Assembly (NCBI GenBank): GCA_007693505.1 | Contig: REDL01000076.1 | Coordinates: forward strand, 1-55,585 | Direction of reading: 5' to 3' | Source of the DNA: Desulfovibrionales bacterium | GTDB taxonomy: Bacteria > Desulfobacterota > Desulfovibrionia > Desulfovibrionales > Desulfonatronaceae | Length of the DNA stretch: 55,585 bases | Part shown: positions 53,216 to 55,585 of the stretch, piece after piece | How the letters are laid out: each line of letters starts with the position of its first letter | Numbering within the stretch: position 1 is the first letter of the stretch | The notes under the pieces: model-generated | Told to the model about the DNA's origin: nothing | The model's database searches: none | Seen by the model: only the letters and a program-made list of their open reading frames with translations | Position numbers and translations under genes: made by a program

Positions 53216-53702
53216 CTTCACCAGCCAACATACCAATTTTAGCTACCAATGAAGAATCAATCCGCATTCCTCTTGACTGGAGGTCTTCAACGAACGGCAT
53301 GACTCGCTCCAGCAGCCCATCCTTTTTCAGCAACAAAAGGACTCCCAGTGTGCCTTGGGTTGACACTCCCATTGACATCGCACAATTTCTGGCCGCTATA
53401 TCATCAATAATAACTGTATATTCCATGCTCCTCACAGCGTATGAAATCACTTCCGTTTCCCCCTTGCCCAGATTCCAGGCTGCGACAGTGGGATGCAGTG
53501 CAGGAGCGGTTGTCATGAAAAAGGGAGTCGCACGGGACAGCCAATTCCGAGCAGGGTCATCTTTCAAACCTCCTTGCACCTCCTCCACAACGGCTGGCGG
53601 TATCAAAAGATTTGAGGTTATTCGTGGCAAAAGGTCCAACAAGTTGACCTTCCCGAGTAATATTAACGGTGAAGCATTGATCACCCAGCGCCGCTCAGCC
53701 AT
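53205..53702 (-). CDS. DUF3368-type PIN-domain toxin
   Basis: 165 residues from ATG 53702, which overlaps the antitoxin stop by 8 bases. The N-terminus WVINASPLILLGKVNLLDLL and the later GKGETEVISYA (second acidic pair) and VIIDDIAARNCA (acidic Asp-Asp) are the DUF3368/VapC-like motifs. PIN toxins cleave RNA, often tRNA. The first acidic residue is Asn in this copy (VINAS), as in many DUF3368 members. Confidence 0.88.
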   Translation of the reverse strand: MAERRWVINASPLILLGKVNLLDLLPRITSNLLIPPAVVEEVQGGLKDDPARNWLSRATPFFMTTAPALHPTVAAWNLGKGETEVISYAVRSMEYTVIIDDIAARNCAMSMGVSTQGTLGVLLLLKKDGLLERVMPFVEDLQSRGMRIDSSLVAKIGMLAGEDVG

Positions 53703-53952
53703 CAGCCTGAAACTCCGCTTCAAGTTGCTCGGGCGTCATCTGAATTGGTGACACGCCGAAGGCGGACAAGGCATCAATAAATTCCTGACGGCTGACTTCC
53801 GCCAGTTCTGCTCCTTTTCCCTGAGACACCTTGCCCATTTCATACCATTTTGCCGCTGCAGCGAGTCGCATCTGATGGACAAAATTTTCCGGGGTGGTGC
53901 GAAGGATGGGTAACACATCCTCAGGCAAATTGATGGTCACCTGCAGTGACAT
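53695..53952 (-). CDS. UPF0175 antitoxin
   Basis: 85 residues from ATG 53952 (AAGGAGGG upstream). Sequence LPEDVLPILRTTPENFVHQMRLAAAAKWYEMGKVSQGKGAELAEVSRQEF is the UPF0175 helix-turn-helix style domain that accompanies DUF3368 toxins. It neutralises the toxin and should autoregulate. Further upstream is the short A/T-rich promoter stretch (54000-54080). Confidence 0.88.
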   Translation of the reverse strand: MSLQVTINLPEDVLPILRTTPENFVHQMRLAAAAKWYEMGKVSQGKGAELAEVSRQEFIDALSAFGVSPIQMTPEQLEAEFQADG

Positions 53953-54081
53953 CTTCAAACCCTCCTTTTTCCGTAAAGCATTCAACATGAGCGAAACGAG
54001 CCCTTCTTTTGGTTGCTCTATCGGCAATCGTTCGACAAAGCCAACCATCTACAATATAAAATAAATTTTCTCCAAATTAAA

Positions 54082-55548
54082 TCATTCTCCGCAAGCCCGC
54101 CCCTTGAAGCCGAAAAAGAACTTCAAGGTCTTTTTCACCCCGTCCGAGAAGATTTTCTCGCTGAGGTGCTTCCCGGCCACCTTCTTGTTGATCTCGGCCA
54201 GGGTCGGGTAGGCGTGCACCGCCCCGATCATGGTCGACAGCTTGACCTTGCCGCCCAGCACGGCCACCCACTCCGCCAGCAACTCGCCGGCCCTGGGCCC
54301 GGCGATCTGGACGCCCAGCGGCTTGTTTTTCTTGTCCAGGAGCAGCTTGATCCGACCTTCCCGCTCTTCTTCGGCCAGGCTGCGATCATTTTCGGCGAAT
54401 TCCTCTGTCCAGACGGTGTATTCCACTCCCTGCTTCTGGGCCTGCTTTTCGTTCAGCCCCAGGCTGGCGAACTCCGGGTCCGTATAGGTGCAGGCCGGCA
54501 TCCAGGTATAGTCCGCCTTGCGCGGCAGATGGAACACGGCGTTGGTCACCACCACCCCGCCTTCGTACCCGGCGGCATGGGTGAACTGGTAGGCGCCGGT
54601 CACGTCGCCGCAGGCATAGATGTGCTTCTGGGAGGTCCGCAGTCGGGCATCCACCTGGATGCCCTTGCGGTCAAAAGCCACCCCCGCGTTCTCCAATCCC
54701 AGGCCGTCCACGCCCACGCTGCGGCCCAGAGCCACCAGCAAGCCCGCACCGCGAACGGAGGTTTCCTCACCCGCGCTGGTCCGGAAAACGACCTCTCGCT
54801 CCTGGCCCAGATCCTGGACCCGCAGCAATTCCGTCCCCAGATGGAAGGTCACGCCCTCGTGCTCCATCACCCCCTGGACCAAAGCAGCCATGTCCGGGTC
54901 TTCCCGGGAAAGAATCTGCGGGCTGCGCTGGATCACGTCCACCTTGGAGCCCAGCCGGGCAAAGGCCTGGGCCATTTCCACGGCGATGGGGCCGCCGCCG
55001 ATGATCACCAGGGAGGTCGGCAGGGCCTCCAGGTCGAAAATTTCCCGGTTCGTCAAATACGGCGTGCTGTCCAGCCCCTCCAGCCTGGGCACGGCCGCGC
55101 TGGAACCCGTGGCCACCACCCAGGTTTTGGCCGAGACGTTCCGGGCCTCGCCTGCAGCGGTTTCTATCCGGGCCTGATGATCATCCACAAAGGCAACCCG
55201 GCCGAAGACCACTTCCGCACCCAGCTTGCAGAAGCGTTCCGGGGAATCATGCGGCTGGATGGTGGCGATGACCCGCCGAATGCGCTCCCGGACCTGGCGA
55301 AAATCCACCGCCGGAACCGCGATATCCGGCAGGCCGTAGCGGGCTGCCTGCTGCATCTGATGGTAGACATGGGCCGACTTGATCAGCGTCTTGCTGGGTA
55401 CGCAACCGTAGTGCAGGCAGTCCCCGCCCAGTACCGGCTCTTTCTCCACCAAAAGCGTCTTGGCCCCGGCCTGGGCCGCTCCCGCGGTGACGGTCAACCC
55501 AGCCGCTCCAGCTCCGATCACTGCGATGTCATAGTCGTATTGTGGCAT
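54082..55548 (-). CDS. Mercuric-reductase-like pyridine nucleotide-disulfide oxidoreductase
   Basis: 488 residues. FAD-binding GAGAAG near the N-terminus, the redox-active GDCLHYGCVPSK (C-X4-C), the NAD(P)-binding IIGGGPIAVEMA, a second FAD motif IYACGDVTG, and the C-terminal dimerisation motif HAYPTLAEI with the catalytic His-Glu pair. Overall style is the mercuric reductase/lipoamide dehydrogenase family. The N-terminal metal-binding domain and the C-terminal vicinal Cys pair of MerA are absent, so the substrate is probably an organic disulfide or quinone, not mercury. GGAGAGG precedes the ATG. Confidence 0.88.
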   Translation of the reverse strand: MPQYDYDIAVIGAGAAGLTVTAGAAQAGAKTLLVEKEPVLGGDCLHYGCVPSKTLIKSAHVYHQMQQAARYGLPDIAVPAVDFRQVRERIRRVIATIQPHDSPERFCKLGAEVVFGRVAFVDDHQARIETAAGEARNVSAKTWVVATGSSAAVPRLEGLDSTPYLTNREIFDLEALPTSLVIIGGGPIAVEMAQAFARLGSKVDVIQRSPQILSREDPDMAALVQGVMEHEGVTFHLGTELLRVQDLGQEREVVFRTSAGEETSVRGAGLLVALGRSVGVDGLGLENAGVAFDRKGIQVDARLRTSQKHIYACGDVTGAYQFTHAAGYEGGVVVTNAVFHLPRKADYTWMPACTYTDPEFASLGLNEKQAQKQGVEYTVWTEEFAENDRSLAEEEREGRIKLLLDKKNKPLGVQIAGPRAGELLAEWVAVLGGKVKLSTMIGAVHAYPTLAEINKKVAGKHLSEKIFSDGVKKTLKFFFGFKGRACGE

Positions 55549-55585
55549 AAAATCCTCTCTCCGCGGTCAAAAGTTGTAAAAAAAA

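Noticed and set aside
54082-55548. True mercuric reductase (merA)
   Set aside because: The metal-binding domain and C-terminal vicinal Cys pair are absent, and no other mer gene is present.
1-55585. CRISPR arrays, tRNA and rRNA genes, insertion sequences
   Set aside because: I looked for regularly spaced repeats, cloverleaf-like segments and transposase motifs and saw none. A tRNA could still be missed by eye.

Overview
The window looks like chromosomal DNA of a Gram-negative, mostly anaerobic bacterium with moderately high GC, most probably a sulfate-reducer-type member of the Desulfovibrionales (Desulfobacterota). The clues are a Desulfovibrio-style 450-residue outer-membrane porin, a UbiA-type prenyltransferase in an otherwise menaquinone-type setting, an Rrf2 regulator placed directly on cydAB, and a periplasmic Cu/Zn superoxide dismutase. 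This assignment is inference; no rRNA gene is present to confirm it.

Layout. 0-10 kb: an acylphosphatase-like gene with replaced catalytic residues, a flavoprotein, a RodZ-like membrane protein, the rrf2-cydA-cydB oxygen-reductase operon behind a clear sigma70 promoter, then uvrA with a small DUF2306-like membrane gene, and a SLOG-like nucleotide-binding protein preceded by a possible coupled small ORF. 10-16 kb: a conserved housekeeping run on the minus strand, glmU, zapB-like, zapA, 6S RNA, rny, tyrS, ubiA-like. The 6S RNA and the zapB-like gene have no entry in an ordinary long-ORF scan. 16-23 kb: the major porin with a strong A/T-flanked promoter, pgsA and yajQ, and a three-gene cluster with a PqqD-like protein and two unfamiliar proteins. 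23-29 kb: a partner-switching module (SpoIIE-type phosphatase, anti-sigma kinase, STAS antagonist) facing an unusual ABC exporter and a cyclic-nucleotide-binding-domain protein. The phosphatase reading frame carries an in-frame TGA followed by a SECIS-like hairpin. 29-30 kb: sodC and trmO.

30.4-53.2 kb is the standout: about 23 kb of tightly packed minus-strand genes. In transcription order they are a radical SAM/SPASM/TPR protein, a MurG-like glycosyltransferase, two GT4 glycosyltransferases, a histidine phosphatase, a second MurG-like glycosyltransferase, a polysaccharide deacetylase, a short FtsX permease, a LolD/MacB-type ATPase, a 1682-residue fusion of a degenerate M28 peptidase with an FtsX permease, two OPT-like polytopic proteins, and an RND adaptor plus pump. 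I read this as one glycan or glycolipid synthesis and trans-envelope handling system whose substrate is unknown. A type II toxin-antitoxin pair overlaps its 5' end, and a mercuric-reductase-like flavoprotein closes the window.

The best candidates for undescribed biology are the M28-like/FtsX fusion with its operon, the ABC exporter whose ATPase domain holds extra repeats of its helical subdomain, and the TGA-interrupted phosphatase.
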